64,000 nt of DNA from Paenibacillus sp. FSL H7-0357 (GCF_000758525.1 NZ_CP009241.1:3534001-3598000); one strand, 5' to 3'; counted from the first letter of the stretch, positions 25,450-33,606 are shown. Numbers and translations are program-made. The notes: generated by a model from the sequence alone, not told the origin.

Positions 25450-26077
25450 GAGGAAATGGAAGTATTGTGGATTAATTGTGTTCATTGTCTTAATTACAGC
25501 CAGTGCTTGGTTATGGTATAGCCACTCCAGGCAGGAAGTTCGGTTATCTGGGGAAGCGGCTGAACGTAAGGAACTGGAGGAATCGTTAAGAGCGAAGGAT
25601 AAACAGATCGATTTTTATTTTCGTAAAGTGAATGAATTGATACACGAATTGAATCAAAATAAATTAGAAGATAATCCAATAAAAGGAGAAAAAGATCTAT
25701 ATATGGAAGATCAATTGGTATGGGATGTATTGGAATCGGAAGAATACAAAGCTGTTCTTGAGGAGTACATTAAGCATTACGGTATCATTGATGAGTATAT
25801 TATTCCCAAGACTGAGACTTTGGGAGGGTTCAGGTATAAAGTCGAGGAGAGTATCGCTGAGGGGTATGATTTGTTACCCAAGTATTATGGCTGGACCGAA
25901 GCTTTGATGAATATGGCTACGAAAGAGTTTCGAGATCTGAATACCCTATACAAAGAACATTTTGGTGAGGGTATCCCTACCGAGGTGATCTACGGAACAA
26001 TGGAAGAGTTAATCGATATAGTGAATAGAAGTGTGAAAGAAGGCAGGGATTTGCTGCCGGAGTATTATCGGTACTAA
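25442..26077 (+). CDS. Membrane-anchored paralogue 1 (putative immunity protein)
   Basis: A 211-residue protein: a basic N-terminus (MTKRKWKYCG), one membrane helix at about residues 10-27, then a coiled-coil of about 40 residues (EAAERKELEESLRAKDKQID) and a helical C-terminus ending in EGRDLLPEYYRY. The basic start predicts N-in, so the body lies outside the cell. It is copy 1 of five and overlaps the effector stop codon by 8 bp, so it is translationally coupled to the zincin. It carries the long linker type (HELNQNKLEDNPIKG). An immunity role is inferred from position. Confidence 0.75.
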   Translation: MTKRKWKYCGLIVFIVLITASAWLWYSHSRQEVRLSGEAAERKELEESLRAKDKQIDFYFRKVNELIHELNQNKLEDNPIKGEKDLYMEDQLVWDVLESEEYKAVLEEYIKHYGIIDEYIIPKTETLGGFRYKVEESIAEGYDLLPKYYGWTEALMNMATKEFRDLNTLYKEHFGEGIPTEVIYGTMEELIDIVNRSVKEGRDLLPEYYRY

Positions 26078-26091
26078 AAAGCAATATAAGA

Positions 26092-26130
26092 CCGTATTTC
26101 CGTAACTTTAGCTGGAAATACGGTTTTATT
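26092..26130 (+). terminator. Hairpin after paralogue 1
   Basis: CCGTATTTCC (26092-26101) pairs with GGAAATACGG (26114-26123), then TTTTATT. It would end or attenuate transcription after the effector and first paralogue. Confidence 0.75.
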
Positions 26131-26171
26131 ATTATTCTGCAAGAGATTCGGAGAGTTACTGGAGGGCGTAC

Positions 26172-26753
26172 ATGACTAAGCGGAAATGGAAGTATTGTGG
26201 AATAATTGTGTTCATTGTATTAATTACAACCAGCGGTTGGTTATGGTATAGCCACTCCAGGCAGGAAGTTCGTTTATCTGGAGAAGCGGCTGAACGTAAG
26301 GAACTGGAGCAATCGCTAAGAGCGAAGGATAAACAGATAGATTTTTATTTTCGTAAAGTGAATGAATTGATACAGACATCGGAAGATCAATTGGTGTGGG
26401 ATATGCTGGATTCGGAAGAATACAAGGAGATTCTAGAAGAATACAATACACAGTACGGTTACATGTATGAGGAAGATATTCCTAAAACTGAAACTCTTGG
26501 AGGGTACCGGTACAAGGTGCGAGAAAGCATTACTGAGGGTTATAATCTGTTGCCCAAGTATTATGGCTGGACCAATGTGTTAATGTGCTTGAGAACGAAA
26601 GAGTTTGAGAAAGTGGACGCTATCTTTAGAGAAAATTTTAATGATGCTATCCCTACAGAGGAAATCTACGGAACGACGGAAGAGTTAATCGATATAGTGA
26701 ACAAAAGTGTGAAAGAAGGCCGGAATCTGCTGCCAGAGTATTATCGGTACTAA
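26172..26753 (+). CDS. Membrane-anchored paralogue 2
   Basis: A 193-residue member of the tandem family: MTKRKW start, single helix, coiled-coil, helical C-terminus. It has the short linker (IQTSEDQLVWD), the middle block EYKEILEEYNTQYGYM and the C-terminal variant EFEKVDAIFRENFNDAIPTE. A site ACTGGAGG, derived from the end of the effector gene, lies 8 bases before ATG 26172. Confidence 0.75.
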   Translation: MTKRKWKYCGIIVFIVLITTSGWLWYSHSRQEVRLSGEAAERKELEQSLRAKDKQIDFYFRKVNELIQTSEDQLVWDMLDSEEYKEILEEYNTQYGYMYEEDIPKTETLGGYRYKVRESITEGYNLLPKYYGWTNVLMCLRTKEFEKVDAIFRENFNDAIPTEEIYGTTEELIDIVNKSVKEGRNLLPEYYRY

Positions 26754-26765
26754 AGCAGGATAAGA

Positions 26766-26806
26766 CCGTATTTCCTTAACTTTAGCTGGAGATACGGTTT
26801 CATTAT
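26766..26806 (+). terminator. Hairpin after paralogue 2
   Basis: CCGTATTTCC (26766-26775) pairs with GGAGATACGG (26788-26797; one A-G-type change to wobble), then TTTCATT. The T-run is weaker than in unit 1. Confidence 0.6.
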
Positions 26807-26845
26807 TATTCTACAAGAGATTCGAAGAGTTACTGGAGGGCGTAC

Positions 26846-27427
26846 ATGACTAAGAGGAAATGGAAGTATTGTGGAGTAATTGTGTTCATAGTCTTAATTA
26901 CAACCAGCGTTTGGTTATGGTATGGCCACTCCAGGCCGGAGGTTCGTTTATCTGGGGAAGCGGCTGAACGTAAGGAATTGGAGGAATCGTTAAGAGCGAA
27001 AGACAAACAGATCGATTTTTATTTTCATAAAGTGAATGAATTGATACATACGTCGAAAGATCAATTGGTGTGGGATATGCTGGATACGGAAGAATACAAG
27101 GAGATTCTAGAAGAATATAATAAACAGTACGGCTACATGGACGAGGACGGCATACCCAAAACTGAAACTCTTGGAGGATACCGATACAAGGTACGAGAAA
27201 GCATTGCTGAGGGTTATAATCTGTTACCCAAGTATTATGGCTGGACCAACGTCTTGATGAGTTTGGATACGAAAGAGTTTCGAGATCTGAACACCCTATA
27301 TGATGAACATTTTGGTGAGGGTATACCTACCGAGCAGATATACGGAACTATGGAAGAGTTAATCGATATAGTGAATAAAAGTGTAAAAGAAGGCCGGAAT
27401 TTACTGCCGGAGTATTATGGACTCTAA
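26846..27427 (+). CDS. Membrane-anchored paralogue 3
   Basis: A 193-residue copy with the short linker (IHTSKDQLVWD) and the middle block of copy 2 (EYKEILEEYNKQYGYM), but the C-terminal block of copies 1 and 4 (EFRDLNTLYDEHFGEGIPTE), so it is a mosaic. It ends EYYGL rather than EYYRY. One membrane helix and a coiled-coil as in the other copies. Confidence 0.75.
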   Translation: MTKRKWKYCGVIVFIVLITTSVWLWYGHSRPEVRLSGEAAERKELEESLRAKDKQIDFYFHKVNELIHTSKDQLVWDMLDTEEYKEILEEYNKQYGYMDEDGIPKTETLGGYRYKVRESIAEGYNLLPKYYGWTNVLMSLDTKEFRDLNTLYDEHFGEGIPTEQIYGTMEELIDIVNKSVKEGRNLLPEYYGL

Positions 27428-27440
27428 AAAGCAGGTAAGA

Positions 27441-27483
27441 CCGTATTTCCGTAACTTTAGCTGGAAATACGGTCTTATTTTAT
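27441..27483 (+). terminator. Hairpin after paralogue 3
   Basis: CCGTATTTCC (27441-27450) pairs with GGAAATACGG (27463-27472), then TCTTATTTTATT. Confidence 0.7.
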
Positions 27484-27519
27484 TCTATAAGAGATTGAAA
27501 GAGTTGCTGGAGGGCGTAC

Positions 27520-28152
27520 ATGACTAAGAGGAAATGGATGTATTGTGAAGTAGTTGTGTTCATAGTCTTAATTACAAGCAGCGGTTGGTTATGGTATAGC
27601 CACTCCAGGCCGGAAGTTCGTTTATCTAGGGAAGCGGCTGAACGTAAGGAACTGGAGGAATCATTAAGAGCGAAGGACAAACAGATAGATTTTTATTTTC
27701 ATGAAGTGAATGAATTGATACACGAGTTGAATCAGAAAAAATTAAGAGATGATCTTACAAAAGGAAAAGACATGAGCATAGACGACCAATTGGTATGGGA
27801 TATGTTGGAATCAGAGGAATACAAGAATATTTTGGAAGAGTATAGTGAGTATTATGGCGTTCTAGATGAATTGAATATTCCTGAGACAGAGACAATAGAA
27901 GGGCTGCGCTATAAAGTTAAGGAAAGTATTGATTATGGATATGATTTGTTACCCAGGTATTATGGTTGGTCTAGAGCAGTGATGAATATAGATACGAAAG
28001 AGTTTCGAGATTTGAACACCCTATACAATGAACATTTTGGTGATGTTATTCCTACAGCGGTGATCTCCGGAACGATGGAAGAGTTAATCGATATAGTGAA
28101 TAGAAGTGTGAAAGAAGGCAGGGATCTGCTGCCAGAGTATTATCGATATTAA
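27520..28152 (+). CDS. Membrane-anchored paralogue 4
   Basis: A 210-residue copy with the long linker (HELNQKKLRDDLTKGKDM). It is the most divergent in the middle (EYKNILEEYSEYYGVLDE, PETETIEGLRYKV) and lacks the Tyr in the usual IYGT motif (ISGT). Helix and coiled-coil are kept. Its frame is intact, so the copy is probably still under selection. Confidence 0.75.
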   Translation: MTKRKWMYCEVVVFIVLITSSGWLWYSHSRPEVRLSREAAERKELEESLRAKDKQIDFYFHEVNELIHELNQKKLRDDLTKGKDMSIDDQLVWDMLESEEYKNILEEYSEYYGVLDELNIPETETIEGLRYKVKESIDYGYDLLPRYYGWSRAVMNIDTKEFRDLNTLYNEHFGDVIPTAVISGTMEELIDIVNRSVKEGRDLLPEYYRY

Positions 28153-28164
28153 AGCAGCGCATGA

Positions 28165-28210
28165 CCATATTTCCGTGATTTTTGCTGGAAGTGTGGTTTT
28201 ATTTTTATTC
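28165..28210 (+). terminator. Hairpin after paralogue 4
   Basis: CCATATTTCC (28165-28174) faces GGAAGTGTGG (28187-28196), followed by TTTTATTTTTATT. Changes on both arms keep pairing through G-T pairs. Confidence 0.65.
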
Positions 28211-28247
28211 TTCTATAAGAGATTTGAAGAGTTACTGGAGGGAGCTC

Positions 28248-28829
28248 ATGACCAAGAGGAAATGGAAGTATTGTGGAATAATTGTGTTCATCGTCTTAAT
28301 AACAACTAGCGGTTGGTTATGGTATAGCCACTCCAGGCAGGAAGTTCGTTTATCTGGGGAAGCGGCTGAACGTAAGGAACTGGAGGAATCATTAAGGGCG
28401 AAGGATAAACAGATCGATTTTTATTTTCGTAAAGTGAATGAATTGATACAGACATCGGAAAATCAATTGGTGTGGGATGTATTAGAATCGGACGAATACA
28501 AAGCTGTTCTTGCGAAGTACATAAAGCATTATGGAATCATTGATGAATATGATATTCCCAAGACTGAGACGTTGGGTGGATTTAGATACAAGGTTGATGA
28601 GAGTATAACTGAGGATTATGATTTGTTACCTGAGTACTATGGATGGACCAATGTTTTAATGAGTTTGCAAACAAAAGATTTTGAGGTAACGGATGCTCTC
28701 TTTAGAGAGAATTTTAATGATGCTATCCCTACTGAGGAAATCTACGGAACGATGGAAGAATTAATTGATATAGTGAATATAAGTGTAAAAGAAGGCCGGG
28801 ATTTGCTGCCGGAATACTATCGATACTAA
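28248..28829 (+). CDS. Membrane-anchored paralogue 5
   Basis: A 193-residue copy with the short linker (IQTSENQLVWD), the middle block of copy 1 (YIKHYGIIDEY) and the C-terminal variant of copy 2 (FRENFNDAIPTEEIYGT). It is thus a mosaic of the two main types. ATG 28248 follows CTGGAGGGAGCTC, the same sequence as at the end of the effector gene. A decayed copy of the hairpin lies at about 28842-28880. Confidence 0.75.
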   Translation: MTKRKWKYCGIIVFIVLITTSGWLWYSHSRQEVRLSGEAAERKELEESLRAKDKQIDFYFRKVNELIQTSENQLVWDVLESDEYKAVLAKYIKHYGIIDEYDIPKTETLGGFRYKVDESITEDYDLLPEYYGWTNVLMSLQTKDFEVTDALFRENFNDAIPTEEIYGTMEELIDIVNISVKEGRDLLPEYYRY

Positions 28830-28981
28830 ACGGCAGCATAAGTCCGTATTTCTGTGATTTTTGTTGAAGTGCGGTTTTATTTCCAGCACAACGGCCCGCG
28901 TCCTACGCGAGCTCGTTATGCCGATAAATATAATGGTTAAAAAACTTATAAAAATTCCAGCAAACAAGCTTTTCCAAAGAA

Positions 28982-29623
28982 TTAAAATTCCTTATTCCTA
29001 TGTATCTGTACCGATAGGAGGTAAGATGCCACAAACATTACAACCGCAACAATTAAAGAGGCAATTCCTACCTCGCTGCCATTAAAATTTACATTATCCC
29101 ATATCATTCTTAGAAGAACCCACACCACAATTCGGATAACCACTGACAAGCCTGACGACACAAAAATCATCATCTCACTTTTCTCAACTCCGAATCTTAA
29201 AATAACCGGATATAAAATGGAAATTGTTGAAATAGAGAGTGACAGACCCATAGTATACCCAGATGACAAATTCAAATAACTAGTAGTATCTAAATCTCTT
29301 AAATAGAAAAGAACCGGAGTAAACAAGCTGATTGCAGTGCCCATTAATATCAACATGATAAATGAAAGGTATTTGGCATTGATAATAGTTTTCCTTTTTA
29401 TTGGCAAGGTAATTTCTATCCTACTCCATTTAGATGCTTCATCGATCTGCAGAGAAGCACCTACATTCACAGGGAAAACCATAATCTGTGCAGCAATGAC
29501 CGCATTAAGTACAGACGTATCGCCTGCCACAAAAGAAACAAACAACAAACATAAAGCTATTCCAAAGGATGTCTTTATGTTGTTCTGCATGGAATAAAAA
29601 TTGTTCAACAGTAACCCTTGCAC
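28982..29623 (-). CDS. ABC-2 type transporter permease
   Basis: A 213-residue membrane protein with six hydrophobic helices, the pattern of ABC-2 permeases of small bacitracin- or lantibiotic-type exporters. After helix 2 there is the short basic SRIEITLPIKRKTIINAKYL, a typical coupling stretch. It starts at GTG 29621-29623 with GGGGGAGG 6 bases upstream and lies one base after the ATPase gene stop. Together with the ATPase and the GntR gene it forms one operon. Confidence 0.8.
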   Translation of the reverse strand: MQGLLLNNFYSMQNNIKTSFGIALCLLFVSFVAGDTSVLNAVIAAQIMVFPVNVGASLQIDEASKWSRIEITLPIKRKTIINAKYLSFIMLILMGTAISLFTPVLFYLRDLDTTSYLNLSSGYTMGLSLSISTISILYPVILRFGVEKSEMMIFVSSGLSVVIRIVVWVLLRMIWDNVNFNGSEVGIASLIVAVVMFVASYLLSVQIHRNKEF

Positions 29624-29624
29624 G

Positions 29625-30488
29625 TTATTCCTCCCCCTTTACCAGGAGCAACATAATTTCATCAATAGATACATTGTCAACAATAATACCGTCATATTTT
29701 CGCTCAAACTCTTTTTTATCTTTTACAAGAACGTCTGTTTGAAAATTCTTTACTCTGTACGCAAGTCTATCGGCTTTATCAATACGATTGAACTGATCTA
29801 TTTTGCAGCGGGCCACTCCGTATCGATAAATCAAATCATCTTTCTTCGCAGTAAGAATAATTTTTCCTTGATGAATAAAGGTTATAAAATCAGCGATTTT
29901 TTCCAAGTCACTTGTGATATGGGAAGACATAAGGATTGAATGACTTTCATCCTCCACGAACTCCAGAAAAACCTCCAAAATTTCTTCTCTGGTAATGGGG
30001 TCTAAACCGGAAGTTGCCTCATCTAAAATAAGTAACTTGGGATGATGTGATAATGCGACTGCAATAGCAAGCTTCATTGTCATTCCTCGTGAAAATTCCT
30101 TGATCTTTCTATCCATAGGAAGGTCAAACTTACTAGTGATATTTAAAAAGAAACCCTGATTCCATTGTTTGTAAATTCCGCCCATAACCTTTGCAAGTTT
30201 ATTGGGTGTCACAACACCTGAAAAACTCGCAGCATCAAAGACAACTCCGATGTCTTCACGAATTCCTATGTCTTTGTCTGTCATAACCTGACCCAGAATT
30301 TTAATAGTTCCACTATCTTTTTTAACTGTGTTCAATATGGATTTAATGGTCGTTGTTTTTCCAGCTCCATTTTCACCAACAAACCCCATAATTGTTCCAC
30401 AAGGAATAGAGAACGAAACATTATCTAAATGAAAATCAGAATTAGTATAGGTTTTAGTTAGTCCTGCTATTTCTAGACTATGATTCAT
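29625..30488 (-). CDS. ABC transporter ATP-binding protein
   Basis: A 287-residue ATPase. Walker A is GENGAGKTTT, the signature is degenerate (FSRGMTMKLA), Walker B is LLILDEATSGLD and the switch is SSHI. The C-terminal tail after residue 215 is typical of BcrA-like exporters. ATG 30488 overlaps the GntR stop by ATGA (30485-30488), so the two are co-translated. It probably works with the following permease to export a peptide or lipid-active compound. Confidence 0.88.
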   Translation of the reverse strand: MNHSLEIAGLTKTYTNSDFHLDNVSFSIPCGTIMGFVGENGAGKTTTIKSILNTVKKDSGTIKILGQVMTDKDIGIREDIGVVFDAASFSGVVTPNKLAKVMGGIYKQWNQGFFLNITSKFDLPMDRKIKEFSRGMTMKLAIAVALSHHPKLLILDEATSGLDPITREEILEVFLEFVEDESHSILMSSHITSDLEKIADFITFIHQGKIILTAKKDDLIYRYGVARCKIDQFNRIDKADRLAYRVKNFQTDVLVKDKKEFERKYDGIIVDNVSIDEIMLLLVKGEE

Positions 30489-30865
30489 TTTTTATCCTCC
30501 GCATAAAAGACAGTCAGCATTTCTACCATCTTTTCCAATTTAATTCCGCTCGTTCGGGCAATTTCAGCTGCAATAGTTAAGTGCTCTTCAATTTTCTTCT
30601 GTTGCTCTTCTTGAAAGAGATCTTTATTGGGGGCAGATACGAAACTTCCACGTCCAACAGTTGTTTCAATGAATCCATCCCGCTGCAAATCTTCATACGC
30701 CTTTTGGACAGTAATGACACTGACTTGAATAGATTTTGCTAATGACCTCATGGAGGGAATAGGGTCCCCCGCTTGCAGTTCTCCACTCATAATCATTGTT
30801 TTTATTTGCGAGGTTATCTGTTCATAAATGGGCTTATTCCTATTACTGCTAATAATAATTTCCAA
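30485..30865 (-). CDS. GntR family regulator (YtrA subfamily)
   Basis: A 126-residue regulator made of the GntR winged helix (NKPIYEQITSQIKTMIMSGE, then MRSLAKSIQVSVITVQKAYE, then TVGRGSFV) and a short helical tail. This is the YtrA layout, in which a GntR repressor controls an ABC exporter in the same operon. The start is a TTG (30863-30865) with AAAGGAGG 7 bases upstream. A 7-2-7 palindrome lies 32 bp upstream. Confidence 0.88.
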   Translation of the reverse strand: MEIIISSNRNKPIYEQITSQIKTMIMSGELQAGDPIPSMRSLAKSIQVSVITVQKAYEDLQRDGFIETTVGRGSFVSAPNKDLFQEEQQKKIEEHLTIAAEIARTSGIKLEKMVEMLTVFYAEDKK

Positions 30866-30896
30866 AAAGGTCCTCCTTTCCGCAAACAGTGTACTT

Positions 30897-30912
30897 ATTG
30901 TACCAGTACAAT
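30897..30912 (-). promoter_or_regulatory. Palindromic operator of the GntR-ABC operon
   Basis: ATTGTAC-CA-GTACAAT is a perfect dyad. Read on the minus strand it contains TACAAT, a good -10 hexamer, so the bound regulator would occlude the promoter. Confidence 0.6.
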
Positions 30913-31121
30913 ATAACTGATCTGCTTGCTTTTGTAAATAATTCCTGTGTAGGAAGGTGCAAGTTTTAGTGGCCCCGAAGTAAGTCCCCTTGCTTCCAGA
31001 AGCTGTAGCTGATTAAATAATTAAACTATTTTCCTTGAAAATCTCAATTAATTAAGGGGATTAACCGATAAAAGGTTTTAGATTCTGATGAATCAACCTA
31101 TACATACTTGGAGGAATCAGC

Positions 31122-31481
31122 ATGCCTTACACGATGGAAGTAAATGTGCAAAAAAATCAAGTGGTAGTAAAAGCATTTGGTCTTACAGAAGAGGATGTTC
31201 CGTCCTACATTTCCGATTTTGAAAAAGCAATGAAGCAACTAAAACCAGGTTTCACTGGAGTGACTGATGTATCAGGCTCACCATCTGTTCTTTCTCCTGA
31301 GGTTGCCGCTAAGCTTGCCCCCACAGGCGATATCGCTGTTGCAAATGGAGTAGGCGGATGGGTGTATGTGGCCAATTCTCCAGTTTGGAAAATGCAGATG
31401 AAGAGACTGTTCGGGCAATTTGCCGTACATTATCCAACCTTTGAAGAAGCGGATGCTTATCTGCAAAGCCTGTCTAACTAA
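31122..31481 (+). CDS. Hypothetical protein (STAS/SpoIIAA-like?)
   Basis: A 119-residue soluble protein. The alternation of strand and helix (MEVNVQKNQVVVKAFG, then YISDFEKAMKQLKPGFTG, then VTDVSG) resembles SpoIIAA-like STAS domains, but no conserved motif is certain. It ends YPTFEEADAYLQSLSN. ATG 31122 has TTGGAGG 8 bases upstream and a terminator follows, so it is a single-gene transcript. Confidence 0.65.
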   Translation: MPYTMEVNVQKNQVVVKAFGLTEEDVPSYISDFEKAMKQLKPGFTGVTDVSGSPSVLSPEVAAKLAPTGDIAVANGVGGWVYVANSPVWKMQMKRLFGQFAVHYPTFEEADAYLQSLSN

Positions 31482-31502
31482 GGTGAATAATTGATTGTTT
31501 TT

Positions 31503-31530
31503 AGAGAAGGTCTTCGGGCCTTCTCTTTTT
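31503..31530 (+). terminator. Rho-independent terminator
   Basis: AGAGAAGG (31503-31510) pairs with CCTTCTCT (31519-31526) around an 8-nt loop, followed by TTTT. Confidence 0.85.
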
Positions 31531-31818
31531 ATGTAAAAGTGAAATTAAAAAAACAATATGAGGACGGCTGCTGGCCAAATTTACTGATTTATGGCCGACC
31601 TGTTTGGCTATACCGGGTTGATGCTTGCAGGATAACGAAGCTAAGGCAGGGAGGGGGCCTTGTGGGTTTTGCTGGCGAGTGAAGTCACATCAGTCTCAAT
31701 CAACTCGTGTAAGCTGCGCTGTGACGCAGAGCCTGAACGGCTCTGCCGTGCGCAATATCAGGGTGCGGCGTGGAGTGTCTTCTGGCTGAATATGGCTAAA
31801 GAACACCGGTAGCCAGTG
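31531..31818. other. No gene seen
   Basis: Neither strand holds a convincing coding frame. A 63-codon plus-strand frame (31491-31682) runs through the terminator and has no ribosome binding site. The 3' half is GC-richer than the flanks and may be a remnant. Confidence 0.5.
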
Positions 31819-32283
31819 TCACAGGTCGTAGGACTTGAGTTGCTGTTCAAAGACGGTATTATAGTGGAAAATTCGCGAATATGGACCTTTTCTTAGTATA
31901 TGGTAGAGTACACTCTGACCTTCCTCGTAGCGAACGGCATATTCACATTCATCGTAGAAGTGCCTGGATAACTGCCGTATAGTCTCCCCTCTGTTCACGG
32001 TGCTCCAGCCAAACTGTATCATATCAAGTTGGTCCAACGGGTCTCGATAGGTATTCAGGACAATGCATTCTGAGGGTTGTTCCTGATTGCGGAATACCAG
32101 CATATCGCCAGTATGTACAGGATTGCTGAAGTAGTGTTCATGAATCTCCTCCACAGGCACGGCTATGCCAAGTTCATTCAAGACCGCCTGGAAATTCGGG
32201 TGTGTCACATATTTATCAGCCCACTCATCGGGATAAAACACCAAATCGCTGATCGAAGCTGTAATCCAAAATTCAATATTCAT
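31819..32283 (-). CDS. Hypothetical protein, paralogue of the gene at 22703-23170
   Basis: A 154-residue soluble protein of the same family as 22703-23170: PDEWADKYVTHPNFQ, NPVHTGDML, DPLDQLDMIQFGW, IRQLSRHFYDECE and EGQSVLY are shared in order. ATG 32283 has GGAGG 8 bases upstream; upstream in-frame codons add an unlikely N-terminus. Function unknown. The two copies lie on either side of the effector array on the same strand. Confidence 0.75.
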   Translation of the reverse strand: MNIEFWITASISDLVFYPDEWADKYVTHPNFQAVLNELGIAVPVEEIHEHYFSNPVHTGDMLVFRNQEQPSECIVLNTYRDPLDQLDMIQFGWSTVNRGETIRQLSRHFYDECEYAVRYEEGQSVLYHILRKGPYSRIFHYNTVFEQQLKSYDL

Positions 32284-32463
32284 TCTGTATGCCTCCGTAC
32301 TCGAACTCAAGGGATAAATTACTTGGAGATCACTATAACACCAAACGGACATAGGGATTAAAGGGTCAATGAAACAGAGAGCACGAAAGCACAGCGAATG
32401 GAACGACGGTCCGTTCACGGAGTGTCTTCTTCATCAAGCCTAATGTTGATCCTACTAACAGAA

Positions 32464-32504
32464 GGGCTGATCCAAGTAGCCATTTCATGGCTTTGGGTCA
32501 GCCC
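32464..32504 (-). terminator. Terminator of the DUF3829 lipoprotein gene
   Basis: GGGCTGA (32464-32470) pairs with TCAGCCC (32498-32504), with an inner CCAA/TTGG and AGCCAT/ATGGCT. The T-run on the minus side is weak. Confidence 0.5.
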
Positions 32505-32523
32505 CTGCATAGAGTAGCTTATC

Positions 32524-33606
32524 TTACTGCAATTGGTTATATTCTGCGATTAATTCACTTAAAGACTTGCTGAATTTCTCGGGTGTGCCTGACTGATTTT
32601 CGCGGAAGAAGGAGCTTTTCAAATAAAAATCTTCTACACGCTGCTTCTTGTTGACACGTTCGATAATTTCAGCACCTGAAACTTTGACTTTCTTGGCTGC
32701 ATCAACATATCTTTCGAGCGAGTGGCTTGAGAATCCTTCCGATACGACTCTTGTCTCGTCTGCCGCATATTCCATCAGCAGCTTGAGATCTTCCGTCAGA
32801 ACAGCATATTTCGCTTTGAATTTCGCCATATCCAGCTCCAGAATGTTGTCTGCCAGAATTCCCTGGTCATCCATCTCCGTTGCCAGGCTTTCCGCATCCA
32901 GTAAAAAGAGCATCACGATGTAATTCAGATCCTGACCGTTATCCTTGTATTCTTGAAGACTGTTTCTTGTACGTTCATCGCCCATCTTGCCAAGCAGTGA
33001 GAAAAACTCGCTCGAAGCTTCTTCATAGGCAGCATCAGCCTTGAGAATTCGGGTATGCAGCGTCTTACTTCCGGCAAACTGGTCATCGACATAGCCCTTA
33101 ATCTCGTAATACTCGTGTGCTTCAGCCAGTACGGCAAGCAGTTCTGTCAGGATTGGCTCCAGCAGGCTGACCTGGGCGTCCAGTTTCCCGAAGCTTGGCT
33201 TGTCGGCAGCAGCGGCGAACGCGGTCTGCATGGCCTTCTCACCGGATTCGGTGAAGGAGAGCATTGTGGCGCTGAAATACTTGTCAATCACCGGTTTGGC
33301 CTCATAACCGAACTCTTCAAAATAATCAATCAGCACATCCTGGAGCCGTCCCGTCATTGCGTTGTTCAGGTCTACATAGGCATTGTATTTGGCCAATTCC
33401 AGGGCTTCGAGTTCTAACTTTGCGGCTTCCTCGTCAATGGCTTCGGTGGGCGCAGGCGTTGAGCTTGAAGCTTGCGCGGTTTCCAAGGCTGCCTTGGAGT
33501 TGTTGCCATTTGCACCTGTTTCATGTTCGGACTTGCTCATTGAACAGGAAGTCATTAGGGTGCTAATAAGTACTAATGATGCAATCAGTGTAACATGGGA
33601 CTTCAC
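32524..33606 (-). CDS. DUF3829 (YiiG-like) lipoprotein
   Basis: A 360-residue lipoprotein: hydrophobic signal with lipobox MTSCS near residue 21, a Ser/Thr/Ala-rich linker, then a helical domain that opens with KYNAYVDLNNAMTGRLQD, the hallmark of DUF3829. The family is uncharacterised. The start is GTG (33604-33606) with GGAGG 9 bases upstream. It is a single gene, divergent from the amidase. Confidence 0.8.
   Translation of the reverse strand: MKSHVTLIASLVLISTLMTSCSMSKSEHETGANGNNSKAALETAQASSSTPAPTEAIDEEAAKLELEALELAKYNAYVDLNNAMTGRLQDVLIDYFEEFGYEAKPVIDKYFSATMLSFTESGEKAMQTAFAAAADKPSFGKLDAQVSLLEPILTELLAVLAEAHEYYEIKGYVDDQFAGSKTLHTRILKADAAYEEASSEFFSLLGKMGDERTRNSLQEYKDNGQDLNYIVMLFLLDAESLATEMDDQGILADNILELDMAKFKAKYAVLTEDLKLLMEYAADETRVVSEGFSSHSLERYVDAAKKVKVSGAEIIERVNKKQRVEDFYLKSSFFRENQSGTPEKFSKSLSELIAEYNQLQ

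Larger units (their letters stand above)
25411..28881 (+). repeat. Five-unit tandem array (effector tail + membrane protein + terminator)
   Basis: Units begin at 25411, 26141, 26815, 27489 and 28217, a spacing of 730, 674, 674 and 728 bp. Each starts with AAGAGATT and GAGTT(A/G)CTGGAGGG, the last codons of the effector gene, then a MTKRKW gene, then a CCGTATTTCC/GGAAATACGG hairpin. The duplicated unit therefore included the end of the upstream gene. The two lengths reflect a 17-18 codon insert present in copies 1 and 4. Confidence 0.9.

Noticed and set aside
25411-28881. Tandem repeats considered as a CRISPR array
   Set aside because: Units are about 700 bp and contain coding genes; no short direct repeats with spacers were seen anywhere in the window.
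31491-31682. 63-codon frame after the gene at 31122
   Set aside because: It begins inside the terminator hairpin, lacks a ribosome binding site and resembles no protein.
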